Below are positions 35,115-44,315 of a DNA stretch of 64,000 nucleotides, in pieces. The notes under the pieces were generated by a model. The model saw nothing but the letters and a program-made list of their open reading frames with translations. It made no database searches and was not told the origin of the DNA. Each line of letters opens with the position of its first letter. Position 1 is the first letter of the stretch. Made by a program: the position numbers and the translations under genes. Source of the stretch: CAG-791 sp963593905 (GTDB lineage Bacteria; Bacillota; Clostridia; Lachnospirales; Lachnospiraceae); the NCBI GenBank assembly GCA_963593905.1, contig CAVBBL010000009.1, positions 17,430 to 81,429 on the forward strand. The letters are read 5' to 3'.

Positions 35115-36239
35115 TTAACCAAAGAAATTCAGGATCATGCCGCCGGCAATGACAGAAGCAATCTGGCCGGAAACATTGACGCCTACTGCGTGCATCAGCA
35201 GGATATTAGAGGGATCCTCTTCCACTGCCATCTTGTGCACCACACGGGCGGACATGGGGAAGGCGGAGATACCGGCTGCACCGATCATGGGATTGACCTT
35301 GTTCTTGCGAAGGAACAGATTCATGATCTTGGCAAAGATTACGCCGCCGGCGGTGTCAAAGATAAACGCCACCAGACCCAGCGCCAGGATCATCAATGTC
35401 TGCGGATTTAAGAAAGCATCTGCAGTCATCTTAGCAGCCACGGTGATGCCCAGAAGCAGGGTGACCATATTGGCCAGCACATGCTGGGCGGTATCGGAAA
35501 GGGAATCCAGTACGCCGCACTCCCGAATCAGATTGCCGAACATCAAAAAGCCAATGAGGGCCACGGAGCGGGGAGAGATAATGCCTGCGATAATGGTAAC
35601 CACAATAGGGAACAGGATCTTGGTAGTCTTGGAGACCTTGGTACCGGTGTACTGCATCTTAATCTGCCGTTCCTTTTTGGTGGTCAGGAGCCTGATCACC
35701 GGAGGCTGTACGATGGGCACCAATGCCATGTAGGAATAAGCCGCCACGATGATGGGGCCTAAGTATTTCGTGTCAAAATAGTTCGCCACGAAGATGGAAG
35801 TAGGACCGTCCGCTGCACCGATGATGGCGATGGAGGCCGCATCCTTGATATCGAAGCCGAAGAGAGTGCACATAGCCAGGGTAAAGAAGATACCGAACTG
35901 CGCTGCTGCACCGAATAAGAAGAGCTTCGGGTTGGTCAAAAGGGGCTCAAAGTCGATCATGGCGCCGATGCCGATAAAGAGAAGCAGTGGAAACAGCTCA
36001 TTGGCAATACCGGAATCAAACAGCAGATCGATGACACCTATCTCTGTGCCGGTCTCATAAACCTGGGTGATGGCACCAGATAAGGGAAGGTTGACCAGAA
36101 TGGCGCCAAAGCCCATGGGGAGCAGTAAGGTAGGCTCCATGTCCTTTTTGATAGCCAGATAGATCAGCAGACCGCCGATGCACCACATGACCACCTGCTG
36201 CCATTCAAGATTCATTACGTTTGCAAAAGCTGCACTCAT
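35115..36239 (-). CDS. Sodium ion-translocating decarboxylase, beta subunit
   Basis: This 374-residue membrane protein is the OadB/GcdB-type channel subunit, which couples decarboxylation of a biotin-bound carboxyl group to sodium export. It has about nine hydrophobic helices, GAADGPTSIFVANYF near residue 145 and the C-terminal LLMHAVGVNVSGQIASVIAGG. The start at 36239 follows GGAGAG. The carboxyltransferase and biotin-carrier genes are not in this window, so its decarboxylase partner is elsewhere. It lies 16 bases after the SCIFF maturase, perhaps by chance. Confidence 0.9.
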   Translation of the reverse strand: MSAAFANVMNLEWQQVVMWCIGGLLIYLAIKKDMEPTLLLPMGFGAILVNLPLSGAITQVYETGTEIGVIDLLFDSGIANELFPLLLFIGIGAMIDFEPLLTNPKLFLFGAAAQFGIFFTLAMCTLFGFDIKDAASIAIIGAADGPTSIFVANYFDTKYLGPIIVAAYSYMALVPIVQPPVIRLLTTKKERQIKMQYTGTKVSKTTKILFPIVVTIIAGIISPRSVALIGFLMFGNLIRECGVLDSLSDTAQHVLANMVTLLLGITVAAKMTADAFLNPQTLMILALGLVAFIFDTAGGVIFAKIMNLFLRKNKVNPMIGAAGISAFPMSARVVHKMAVEEDPSNILLMHAVGVNVSGQIASVIAGGMILNFFG

Positions 36240-36255
36240 ACCCTGTACTCTCCTT

Positions 36256-37671
36256 TCAAGATTGGGCAATAGTAGGATCAAGAGACTTGGCTGCCTGCAT
36301 CATCACCGCACACTCGATGCGCTTGCGGAAGACTTCGCAGCCGTATTCATAAACACCGTGGATATCGCCGGTGGCATGCAGCGCATTGGCCGCGCAGCCG
36401 CCGGAGCAGTAAAGCCTTGCCCAGCAGTCCTTGCAGTCAGGACGGGCGTAGACATTACAGAGCTTAAAGGAATCCCGCAATTTTGTATTGGTAACACCGT
36501 TCCAGACATCTCCCAGCTTGTAGGATTCATCTCCCACGAACTGATGGCAGGGATACAGATCTCCCCAGGGGGTCACCGCCATGTACTCTGTGCCGGAGCC
36601 GCAGCCGGAAATACGCTTGTAAATACACGGTCCGTGAGCTAAGTCCAGCATGTAATGATAGAAGGTGATGGGTTTGCCTTCCTTTTCCCGGCGCAGCATA
36701 TCCTTGGCCAGAATTTCGTATTGCTCAAAAAGGATAGGCAGATCCTCTTTCGTCAATGCACAGGGATCATCCGCAGAAGCCACCACCGGCTCCATGGAAA
36801 GCTCGGCAAAGCCCAGATCATCCGCCATGTGGAAAATATCATTGGTAAAGTCCGTATTGTAGTGGGTAAAGGTGCCACGCATATAGTAGCCCTTGCCGCC
36901 CCGGCGCTTTACGAATTCCTGGAACTTGGGTACGATCCGGTCATAGGAGCCCTTGCCGCTGATATCCTTGCGGAAGCGGTCATTGACTTCCTTACGGCCG
37001 TCCAGACTCAGGACTACATTGTAACATTCCTTATTGGCCCACTCCATTACCTCATCAGTGATGCCGATGCCGTTGGTGGTCAGCGTAAAGCGGAAATTCT
37101 TCCCTGCTTCCTTCTCAATGCTCCGGGCATAAGCCACCAGCTGCTTACAGACTTCGAAGTTCATCAAGGGCTCGCCGCCAAAGAAATCCACTTCCAGATT
37201 CCGTCTGGTGCCGGAGTTCTCCACCAGGAAATCCAATGCCCGCTTGCCGGTCTCAAAACTCATCAGTCCTGCCTGACCGTGGAACTTACCCTGTGCCGCA
37301 AAGCAATAATTGCAATTCAGGTTGCAGGTATGGGCCACATGGAGACAGAGGGCCTTGATCACGGTATTGCGCTTTTTCAGGTCGAAGGCCTTCCCTTCAT
37401 AAATATCCTTGGTAAAGAGTCTGTTCTGCGCCTGCAGCTCCTTTATATCCTCCAGTGTATCCTCTACATCCCTGGCTGTCACCGGCTCCTCATAGCCCTC
37501 CGGCTGCTTTCCCTCATAACGCTCTCGCAGTGCAGCAGCTGTCTCCTCTCCGGAGCGTCCCTCTGCCAGCATGGCAATGGCATCATAAGCCAGATCATCC
37601 ACCACATGCACACTGCCGCTGTAGACATCCAGCACGATATTATATCCATTCAGTTTATATTGATGAATCAT
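36256..37671 (-). CDS. scfB: SCIFF radical SAM maturase
   Basis: This 471-residue radical SAM enzyme forms thioether cross-links in the SCIFF peptide. An N-terminal peptide-binding domain (residues 1-85) precedes the cluster motif CNLNCNYCFA. The C-terminal SPASM region has CGSGTEYMAVTPWGDLYPCH and CKDCWARLYCSGGCAANA for auxiliary clusters. The ATG at 37671 follows GAGGTAACT. A start at 37752 would add MRDRIGEFACAKFSS and more, which is simply the translated hairpin leader. The precursor peptide is encoded just upstream. Confidence 0.95.
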   Translation of the reverse strand: MIHQYKLNGYNIVLDVYSGSVHVVDDLAYDAIAMLAEGRSGEETAAALRERYEGKQPEGYEEPVTARDVEDTLEDIKELQAQNRLFTKDIYEGKAFDLKKRNTVIKALCLHVAHTCNLNCNYCFAAQGKFHGQAGLMSFETGKRALDFLVENSGTRRNLEVDFFGGEPLMNFEVCKQLVAYARSIEKEAGKNFRFTLTTNGIGITDEVMEWANKECYNVVLSLDGRKEVNDRFRKDISGKGSYDRIVPKFQEFVKRRGGKGYYMRGTFTHYNTDFTNDIFHMADDLGFAELSMEPVVASADDPCALTKEDLPILFEQYEILAKDMLRREKEGKPITFYHYMLDLAHGPCIYKRISGCGSGTEYMAVTPWGDLYPCHQFVGDESYKLGDVWNGVTNTKLRDSFKLCNVYARPDCKDCWARLYCSGGCAANALHATGDIHGVYEYGCEVFRKRIECAVMMQAAKSLDPTIAQS

Positions 37672-37685
37672 AGTTACCTCTATAT

Positions 37686-37876
37686 GCCGCAATTTATTGC
37701 GGCAACGTGAGGAGAATTTCGCGCAGGCGAATTCTCCGATGCGATCACGCATGGATGACGTTTACGTCGTCCATGCTATGACTAAAAATGGCATCAGTCA
37801 TTTTTAGTCACTTTACCTCTATATGCCGCAATTTATTGCGGCAACGTGAGGAGAATTTCGCGCAGGCGAATTCTCC
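37686..37876 (-). promoter_or_regulatory. Structured leader element, copy L8 (tandem D-E-B-C-D-E)
   Basis: This is the clearest copy and lies between SCIFF and its maturase. Upstream D (37850-37876) and E (37825-37842) end in AGAGGTAA. B (37779-37810, TGACTAAAAATG pairs), C (37749-37776, GCATGGACGACG with GTCATCCATGC), D (37711-37737) and E (37686-37703, GCCGCAA/TTGCGGC) follow, then AGAGGTAACT and ATG. The two D-E blocks are nearly identical, so one arose by duplication. After the first ribosome site GTGACTAAAAATGACTGA could encode a five-residue peptide. Confidence 0.8.
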
Positions 37877-37894
37877 GATGTGAGCACAAAAGAA

Positions 37895-37920
37895 GCCGGA
37901 GCGCCTGTCAGCGTCCCGGC
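37895..37920 (-). terminator. Terminator or attenuator after the SCIFF gene
   Basis: GCCGGGACGC pairs imperfectly with GCGCTCCGGC and is followed on the minus strand by TTCTTTT. It lies 22 bases after the SCIFF stop and may let most transcripts end there, giving more peptide than maturase. Confidence 0.6.
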
Positions 37921-37941
37921 CTACCTTCATGTCAGCAATTC

Positions 37942-38091
37942 TTACTGATTATCTGCATTCTCACACATCTGGTTGGCAATGCCGCAGCTGGTCTTACATG
38001 CGCTCTGGCAGGAAGTCTGGCACTCGCCGCATCCGCCGTGCTCTGCGCTCTTTGCCATATCACGTGTCTCTAAAGTCTGAATATGCTTCAT
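37942..38091 (-). CDS. scfA: SCIFF peptide (six cysteines in forty-five residues)
   Basis: This 49-residue peptide starts MKHIQTLETRDMAKSAEHGG and contains six Cys residues in CGECQTSCQSACKTSCG and QMC, the SCIFF signature. It is the ribosomally made precursor for the adjacent radical SAM maturase, which joins a Cys to a Thr. Its biological role is unknown in the family. It is almost universal in Clostridia and was key to assigning the organism. GAAGG precedes the ATG. Confidence 0.95.
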   Translation of the reverse strand: MKHIQTLETRDMAKSAEHGGCGECQTSCQSACKTSCGIANQMCENADNQ

Positions 38092-38149
38092 TTTCAATTA
38101 CCTTCTTTCTCTCTGACATCTGGATTGGTGTCTTGCTTTTCGTCCCTTT

Positions 38150-38211
38150 ATCATACACATGGGAGAGCATTTTTGTCAACTATGGCTGACGATGCTCTCC
38201 CATGTGTATGA
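38150..38211 (-). promoter_or_regulatory. SCIFF promoter embedded in a perfect 20-bp inverted repeat
   Basis: TTGACA (38174-38179) and TATGAT (38150-38155) are separated by 18 bases on the minus strand. ATGCTCTCCCATGTGTATGA at 38192-38211 is the exact reverse complement of 38151-38170. The downstream arm covers the spacer and the -10 box; the other arm lies just upstream of the -35 box. A repressor bridging both arms could block the promoter. The structure could also be a terminator of upstream transcription. Confidence 0.65.
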
Positions 38212-38255
38212 TATTTAACTCATAATGTAATTATACTAATGCCAACCGGGAAAGC

Positions 38256-38306
38256 GAGCGGCCAGGAGGTGTTTCAAATCCCAGACACCTCCGACAGGCC
38301 CCGCTC
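38256..38306 (-). other. Nested hairpin after the heptad-repeat lipoprotein gene
   Basis: GAGCGG/CCGCTC encloses GGAGGTGT/ACACCTCC. It lies 19 bases after the stop of the lipoprotein gene and probably protects or ends its transcript, although it has no T-run. Confidence 0.5.
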
Positions 38307-38324
38307 ACCAGACTGGTGGTTCCA

Positions 38325-41300
38325 TTATTCTGCGTCCTCAGTATTCTCTGCTGCCTTGATCTCTGCTGTCTTAAAGATGAACTTCACGCTGCTGTTCTCC
38401 GTATCATTGGTGTCGGTGAAGGTAGTGTACTCCTTGCCGGCATCGGTCACGGCGTTCAGTCTGTCCAGTACATCCTGTACGTTGTCGCCGAAGAGCTCCG
38501 TAATCTTCTTGATGCCCTCACGGTTGAACTTCTCCATGCCTTCCATGAGTTCCTTAGCACCGTCGTCTAACTCTACTGCGCCGTCGTCCAGCTTTACGAT
38601 ACCATCCTTGAGATCAGATGCGCCGTCGTCTAAGTCCTTCGTGCCGTCCTTTAATTCCTGCGCACCATCATCCAGTTTCTTAGCGCCGCTCTGGAGATCA
38701 GCTGCGCCGCTGTCTAACTGTGCAGCACCGCTCTGCAGCGTGCCTACGCCGTTCTGCAATGTGCCTACGCCCTCATCCAGTTCCTTGGTGCCGCTGACTA
38801 ACTGAGAAGTGCCGCTCTTAAGCTGGCTGCTGCCGCTCTTAAGCTGGTCGGCGCCGCTCTTTAAGCTGGAAGCGCCTGCGCTGGTCTGCGTAGTGCCGGC
38901 CTTTAAGGTATCGGTACCGCTCTTTAACTGATCGCCGCCGGCCTTGAGCTGATCCACGCTGCTCTTTAAGGTGCCGGACTTGCTTTCCAACTGAGCTGTT
39001 CCCTGCTCCAGAGGGGTTACAGCTTCTGTCTGCATCTTGTTCAGCCCACTGTTTAAGTTGGAAAGAATCTCTTCCGTATATTTTTGGATGCCTGCGTTTA
39101 CTTTCTCATTCAGTTCATCTGCGCCGGCTTTTAAATTTGTCTCCAGTGTAGCAAGTCCATTCTGAAGACCTTCCGCATATTTAACCAGCACCTGGGTATC
39201 ATGCACAAGTCCGGAAGTTCCGTCTAGATTGTCACCATAGAAGAACTTGCACAGCTTATCAGATGCATCCTGTGCTGCATTCAATGCAATAGCGCTCTGT
39301 GTATCAGAACGCTGATTCGACAGAGTATTTACTGTCTCCTTCAAGGTATTAATCTGTTCCCCTAAGAGATCTGACTGTGCACTGAGTGTTGCCACCTTCT
39401 CTGTCAGAGCAGTCACATCATTAGAAGAATTTGCATATGCTTCCACTGCACTGGTAACTGCTTCACTGTCTACACCGCTGCTCTTGGTAATAGTCTTTGT
39501 AACCTTGCGAACCCGGCTGGCGGTGTTTGATTTTCCGGAAGTACCGGTCTTTTCGGACGTTTTGGAAGAGTTTCCGCTTTCCGCAGACTCTTTTTTCTCT
39601 TCTGCATCCGTTTTCTCTGTAGATTTCTCAACGGTAGATTGTTCAGAAGTCTCCTCTCCCTTTTCCTGGGAAGTTTCTTCTGATTTATTAGTGTTTTCAT
39701 CGGTGGAACTATTTCCCTCCGAAGCGTTCTCTTCGCTGGAAGTATTTTCTTCTGAAGAGTTCTCTTCGCCGGAATTTTCCTCAGAGGAATTCTCCTGAGA
39801 ACCACCTCCTTCGGATGTACTCTCCTCCCCATTTGCAACAGAAATATCGGAATCCGCATTTTCTGCAGCCTGCGGCTCTACGGTTTCTGCCTCAGCCTGT
39901 GCAGCCTCTAACTCTACATCTTCTGAATAAGCAGCCTCCTCGCCGCCTTCTGTCTCCTCGGAAACCTCAGAAACCTCGCTGATCTGCTCGCCGCTTCCAT
40001 TCGCCGCGTTGACAGCATTCTGCTTAGCACTTTCTTCTTCTTGTTTTGCAGTTTCCAGTTCACTCTTCGCAGTCGCCAGTTCACTATCCACCTGCACCTT
40101 TTGCTTTTCCAAGATTGTAAGTTTTTGGCTCAACTCCTCAGCTACAGTTTTCGTATTATTAAGAGAATCCGCATAAGCATCCAGCATAGTATCCAGCTGC
40201 AGTGCTGTCTTTCCTGCCTCATCCACTGTTTTAGCTACAGAAGTAGACAAACTAACAACCGTTCCCATTACAGTGCTGATGGTACTGCCTTCCTTCGTAA
40301 TTGCCTCATTTACTTTCCCTTTATATTCAGACACACCGGCGTCTACGCCATCAGTCACCTCTTTCTGACCTGCTGCAAGCTGTGTAGGTGTGCTGTTCTT
40401 GAAAGTATCTAATGCACTCTGCAGCGCCAACGTGCCGTTATGCAGCTTCGTCGCACTGGCAGGCAGATCCTTTACGCCTTCCTGGAGCTTGGTCAGGCCA
40501 CCCTGGAGGGTAGTCGCTCCGGTCTGCAGGGTAGCTGCGCCGCTGTCTACCTTTACCAGACCGCCCTGCAAGGTAGCGGCACCTGTCTGCAGGCTTGCCA
40601 GTCCACTGTCCAGACTGCCTGTGCCATTATCCAATGTCACAGAGCTGCTTGCCAGTTTGCTGGTGCCGGCTTTCAGGGTATCTGCACCACTCTTTAACTG
40701 GTCTGCACCACTCTTTAAGGAAGCTGTGCCGCTCTTTAAGGTATCCGTGCCATCCTTTAACTCGCCGGTGCCGTCCTTTAAGGTAGTGGCGCCGTCCTTT
40801 AACTTCGCAGTGCCGTCCTTCAAGGTATTGGCACCGTCCTTGAGCTGATCAGCGCCGTCTTTTAAGGAAGCAGTGCCGTCCTTCAGAGTCTTAGTGCCCT
40901 TTTCCAGTTCATCGGCGCTGGCCTGAAGAGTATCCATGCTATCAGTGAGCTCAGAAGTATCCAAGGTGTCAGTCAGGTCGATCTCGGAAAGCAGATTGCT
41001 CATGGCCATGGTCATGGTCATATCCAGAGAGAAATTCGTGCAGTCAGCAGTGATCTCCACATACTCAGGAATGTCCATATCTTCCAGCTTCTGCTTGTAG
41101 TCCTTGTCGGTTGCCTTTTCCTTCATACCTTCCAGATCCAGGCTCTCGGTCAGGCCAGGGAATGCCATGCCTACCACGACGGTATTCTGTCCCTCGGACA
41201 TGATCTTACCATTGGAAACGGAGATGTTAGAGAAGGTATCACTGGGAAGGAGTACGCCGCTCATCATAGCGAAGGGAACCTTGATCTCCGTGTCCTTGCC

Positions 41301-41888
41301 GTCGATCTTTACGGTCTCTGTCTGCTTATTCTCATAGTCAAAGCGAATGGTCACACGGCCGCTCTTGCCTGCCAGCTCTTCCGGGGTGATGTCCTTGCCG
41401 TCCAACTGATAGGAAACCTTTACATCCACAGGCAGATCCTTGTCGGTAGTTCCCTGATAGTAGATGTCTGCGCCGTCGGCATTCCAGGTGATGGTGCCGT
41501 CGTCATTTTCTGTATAATCCTGATAGCCATTGACATTCTCGATGTCCTTTAAGGAAGTCTTATCGGTGATGGTGCTGGCACCGTCGCCGTTCTTGAGCCA
41601 ATCGCTGACGATGACCTTATTGGCATTGCCGTTGGCATCGGCGATGACATAGACCGTCTCTTCCTTGCCGCTCTCAGAGCTGTGGGCAGTGCTCTGATCA
41701 GCCATAGCAGCCTTCAGCGCATCCTCCGTCATGGAAGAGCCCTCCGAGGAAGCCTCACTGCTGGCCTGCGTGGTGCTGTCTGTAGCTGTAGAAGCCCCGC
41801 AGCCAAAAAGACTGAAACTCATAGTTACTGTAAGCAATACGGTCAGCAGCTTTGCTGATTTACCTACTGCAAGATTCCACCTTTTCAT
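38325..41888 (-). CDS. Giant lipoprotein with Leu-x-x-Gly heptad repeats (YhgE/Pip-like)
   Basis: This 1187-residue protein has a lipobox FSLFGCGAS (residues 25-33). A beta-rich region (about 60-320) is followed by about 20 heptads of the form LKDGxxx (about 325-480), a coiled-coil region, a Ser/Glu/Asn-rich spacer (about 655-800), more coiled coil, and a second block of about 18 heptads (about 965-1110). Such x-Leu-x-x-Gly heptads occur in YhgE/Pip proteins. Unlike those it has no C-terminal membrane helices. It follows an MMPL transporter in one operon and may be its extracellular partner. The start at 41888 has GAGGTAAAA upstream. Confidence 0.8.
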   Translation of the reverse strand: MKRWNLAVGKSAKLLTVLLTVTMSFSLFGCGASTATDSTTQASSEASSEGSSMTEDALKAAMADQSTAHSSESGKEETVYVIADANGNANKVIVSDWLKNGDGASTITDKTSLKDIENVNGYQDYTENDDGTITWNADGADIYYQGTTDKDLPVDVKVSYQLDGKDITPEELAGKSGRVTIRFDYENKQTETVKIDGKDTEIKVPFAMMSGVLLPSDTFSNISVSNGKIMSEGQNTVVVGMAFPGLTESLDLEGMKEKATDKDYKQKLEDMDIPEYVEITADCTNFSLDMTMTMAMSNLLSEIDLTDTLDTSELTDSMDTLQASADELEKGTKTLKDGTASLKDGADQLKDGANTLKDGTAKLKDGATTLKDGTGELKDGTDTLKSGTASLKSGADQLKSGADTLKAGTSKLASSSVTLDNGTGSLDSGLASLQTGAATLQGGLVKVDSGAATLQTGATTLQGGLTKLQEGVKDLPASATKLHNGTLALQSALDTFKNSTPTQLAAGQKEVTDGVDAGVSEYKGKVNEAITKEGSTISTVMGTVVSLSTSVAKTVDEAGKTALQLDTMLDAYADSLNNTKTVAEELSQKLTILEKQKVQVDSELATAKSELETAKQEEESAKQNAVNAANGSGEQISEVSEVSEETEGGEEAAYSEDVELEAAQAEAETVEPQAAENADSDISVANGEESTSEGGGSQENSSEENSGEENSSEENTSSEENASEGNSSTDENTNKSEETSQEKGEETSEQSTVEKSTEKTDAEEKKESAESGNSSKTSEKTGTSGKSNTASRVRKVTKTITKSSGVDSEAVTSAVEAYANSSNDVTALTEKVATLSAQSDLLGEQINTLKETVNTLSNQRSDTQSAIALNAAQDASDKLCKFFYGDNLDGTSGLVHDTQVLVKYAEGLQNGLATLETNLKAGADELNEKVNAGIQKYTEEILSNLNSGLNKMQTEAVTPLEQGTAQLESKSGTLKSSVDQLKAGGDQLKSGTDTLKAGTTQTSAGASSLKSGADQLKSGSSQLKSGTSQLVSGTKELDEGVGTLQNGVGTLQSGAAQLDSGAADLQSGAKKLDDGAQELKDGTKDLDDGASDLKDGIVKLDDGAVELDDGAKELMEGMEKFNREGIKKITELFGDNVQDVLDRLNAVTDAGKEYTTFTDTNDTENSSVKFIFKTAEIKAAENTEDAE

Positions 41889-41902
41889 TTTTACCTCTTT
41901 CT

Positions 41903-42063
41903 GCCGCAATTTATTGCGGCGCGCGAGGAGAATTTCGCGCAGGCGAATTCTCCGATGCGATCACCCAGTGAAACTGCCCCGCAGTTTCGCTGACATCGAC
42001 TTAAATCACCATCAGGTGATTTAAGTCGATTTTTACCTCCATAAGCTGCAGCTTGCCTGCAGC
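41903..42063 (-). promoter_or_regulatory. Structured leader element, copy L9 (full: A-B-C-D-E)
   Basis: This fills the gap between the MMPL stop (42071) and the lipoprotein start. A is GCTGCAG/CTGCAGC (42045-42063) followed by GGAGGTAA, B is ATCGACTTAAATCACC pairing with its complement (41995-42030), C is GCGAAACTGC/GCAGTTTCAC (41969-41990), D (41927-41953) and E (41903-41920). Stems B and C share almost no sequence with copies L2, L3 and L8, yet occupy the same positions. Confidence 0.8.
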
Positions 42064-42070
42064 TGCACTC

Positions 42071-44134
42071 TTAACTGTTCTTGGGTTTCATTGTCGTCTT
42101 ACCGATGATCTTATCAAAGATCAGCAGCATAGCCGGCAGCACAAAGATTACCATCACCATACTGATCAGGGCGCCTCTGGCCATCAGGATGCACAGAGAG
42201 CTGATCATGTCGATATTGGAATACATACCTACGCCGAAGGTGGCTGCAAAGAAGGACAATGCACTGACCATAATGGACTTGGCACTGGTCTGGCAGGCGA
42301 TCTCTACGGCTGTCCTCTTATCCTGTCCCGCCATGCGCTCTCTGCGGTAACGGGTAGTCATCAATATCGCATAGTCTACGGTGGATCCTAGCTGAATCGT
42401 ACCGATGACGATGGATGCGATGAAGGGAATGGTGGTTCCGGTATAGTGCGGAATACCCATGTTGATGAAGATGGCCACCTCGATGACGGATACCAGAATC
42501 ACCGGCAAAGAGATGGAACGGAATACAAACAGGATGATGATGAAGATGATGATGATGGACACCGCACTGACCGTATTAAAGTCGGTATTCGTGATCTCGA
42601 TCAGATCCTTGGTACAAGGTGCCTCACCGATCAGCATGGAATTGCTGTCATACCCTTTGGCGATATTGGACAGTTCTGTACACTGGGCATTCACCTCATC
42701 ACTGGCGGTGGCATACTCGGAACCGATCAGTAAGATCTGCCAGTTGTCATTCATCAGAGAGCTGCTCAGCTCATCCGGGATCAAGGCATCCGGAATGGAG
42801 CCGCTCTTAATGGTATTAAAGCCCAGAACCCACTTAACACCGTCCACCTTCTGCATTTCCTTAGCCATGCTCTGGACTTCTTTTTCGGATACATCCGCAT
42901 TCAGCATCAGCATGTGGGTAGCGCCCATGTGAAACTTTTCATCCAGTTCTTCGTTAGCCTGAATACTGGCCAGTGTCTTGGGTAATGTCTTATCCAGGTT
43001 ATAGTAAACGCTGGTGTTGCTGTATCCGTACAGTGCCGGGAACAGCACGATCACAAACAGGATCGCAAACAATTTATAATGCTTGACGGCGAACTTTCCT
43101 ATGCCGCCGATATCGGGCATCAGGGGCTTATGCTTGGTCTTCGTCAGCGCCTTATCAAATACCAGGATCATGGAAGGCAGGACCGTGATGCAGGCGATAA
43201 CGCCGAAAACGACGCCCTTGGCCATGACGATGCCCAGGTCAAGTCCCAGTGTAAAGCTCATGAAGCACAGGGCAATAAAGCCGGCCACGGTGGTGATGGA
43301 GCTGCCCACCACAGAGGAAATAGTGGAAACGATGGCATTTACCATTGCCTGTTTCTTATCAGTAGTGTATTCCTGCTCCTCCTCGTAGCTGTGCCAGAGG
43401 AAAATGGAGTAATCCATGGTAACACCCAGCTGCAATACCGCAGCCAGTGCCTTGGTGATGTAGGAGATGGATCCCAGCATCATATTCGTTCCCAGATTAT
43501 AGACGATAGCCATGCCGATGCTGGCCAGAAACAGGAACGGAATCAGGAAGGAATCCATGGTCAGAGACAATACAACACAGGAGAGCACCACGGCGATGGC
43601 CACATAGATGGGCGCCTCGGAATTGGAAAGATCTCTGGTATCTACCAATACAGCGGTCATACCTGCCAGGAAGCAATCCTTGTCGGCAATCTTCCGAATC
43701 TCCTGTACTGCCTCCATGGTGCCGTCTGAAGAAGTAGTATCGTCAAACAGGATGAACATCATGGTAGCATCACCGTTATTAAAGGTGTCGTAGATTTCAT
43801 CCGGCAGCATTTCCATAGGAATAGACAGATCCATGACGGAGTCATACCAGATGACATCCTTGACGTGATCCACCTTTTCTATCTTGGCTTTCAGGGCTGA
43901 CACGTCCTTTGGCTCCATGCCCTCTACCACAAACATGGAAAAAGCACCTGTCCCGAATTCTTCCTTCAGGATGTCCTGTCCTTTCATGGTATCGATTTCC
44001 TCAGGCAGATAGCTGAGCATATCGTAATTGACTTTGGTGTTGATGTAGCCGATTCCAGACGGAATCAGGAGCAGAAAAGCCAGAATCAGAATCGGAACTC
44101 TGAGTTTGACTACTGCTTTGGCAAACCTTTGCAT
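42071..44134 (-). CDS. MMPL/RND-family transporter
   Basis: This 687-residue membrane protein has the RND layout. One helix (residues 10-30) precedes an extracellular domain and a block of about five helices, and this arrangement repeats in the second half. Motifs include LQLGVTMDYSIFLWHSYEEE and IQLGSTVDYAILMTTRYRRER, whose Asp-Tyr residues lie in the proton path. The ATG at 44134 has AAGGAGGAGAGG upstream. A TetR regulator is divergent, and two operators and a promoter are visible, so the operon is probably induced by a toxic or lipid-like compound that it exports. Confidence 0.92.
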   Translation of the reverse strand: MQRFAKAVVKLRVPILILAFLLLIPSGIGYINTKVNYDMLSYLPEEIDTMKGQDILKEEFGTGAFSMFVVEGMEPKDVSALKAKIEKVDHVKDVIWYDSVMDLSIPMEMLPDEIYDTFNNGDATMMFILFDDTTSSDGTMEAVQEIRKIADKDCFLAGMTAVLVDTRDLSNSEAPIYVAIAVVLSCVVLSLTMDSFLIPFLFLASIGMAIVYNLGTNMMLGSISYITKALAAVLQLGVTMDYSIFLWHSYEEEQEYTTDKKQAMVNAIVSTISSVVGSSITTVAGFIALCFMSFTLGLDLGIVMAKGVVFGVIACITVLPSMILVFDKALTKTKHKPLMPDIGGIGKFAVKHYKLFAILFVIVLFPALYGYSNTSVYYNLDKTLPKTLASIQANEELDEKFHMGATHMLMLNADVSEKEVQSMAKEMQKVDGVKWVLGFNTIKSGSIPDALIPDELSSSLMNDNWQILLIGSEYATASDEVNAQCTELSNIAKGYDSNSMLIGEAPCTKDLIEITNTDFNTVSAVSIIIIFIIILFVFRSISLPVILVSVIEVAIFINMGIPHYTGTTIPFIASIVIGTIQLGSTVDYAILMTTRYRRERMAGQDKRTAVEIACQTSAKSIMVSALSFFAATFGVGMYSNIDMISSLCILMARGALISMVMVIFVLPAMLLIFDKIIGKTTMKPKNS

Positions 44135-44315
44135 TATTCCTCTCCTCCTTATTGCAGTACCCGCTGCCGTATGCATTCGTTCTGCATCCGCTCCCTGCTC
44201 ACACTTTTTGTCTTTGCTTTGTGTGTGACAGTTCTGCGTCTTGCGTCCGCTTTTGCATTTTTGCATGCTCTTGCAACCGTATCTCTTGCATTCCCGGCAG
44301 GTATGGTTTATATTT

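Noticed and set aside
36256..37752. Longer SCIFF maturase starting at 37752
   Set aside because: The extra N-terminus is the translated hairpin leader, and the start at 37671 has a proper ribosome site.
39484..39798. Ser/Phe-rich frame opposite the lipoprotein spacer
   Set aside because: It is the antisense reading of a Ser/Glu repeat region.
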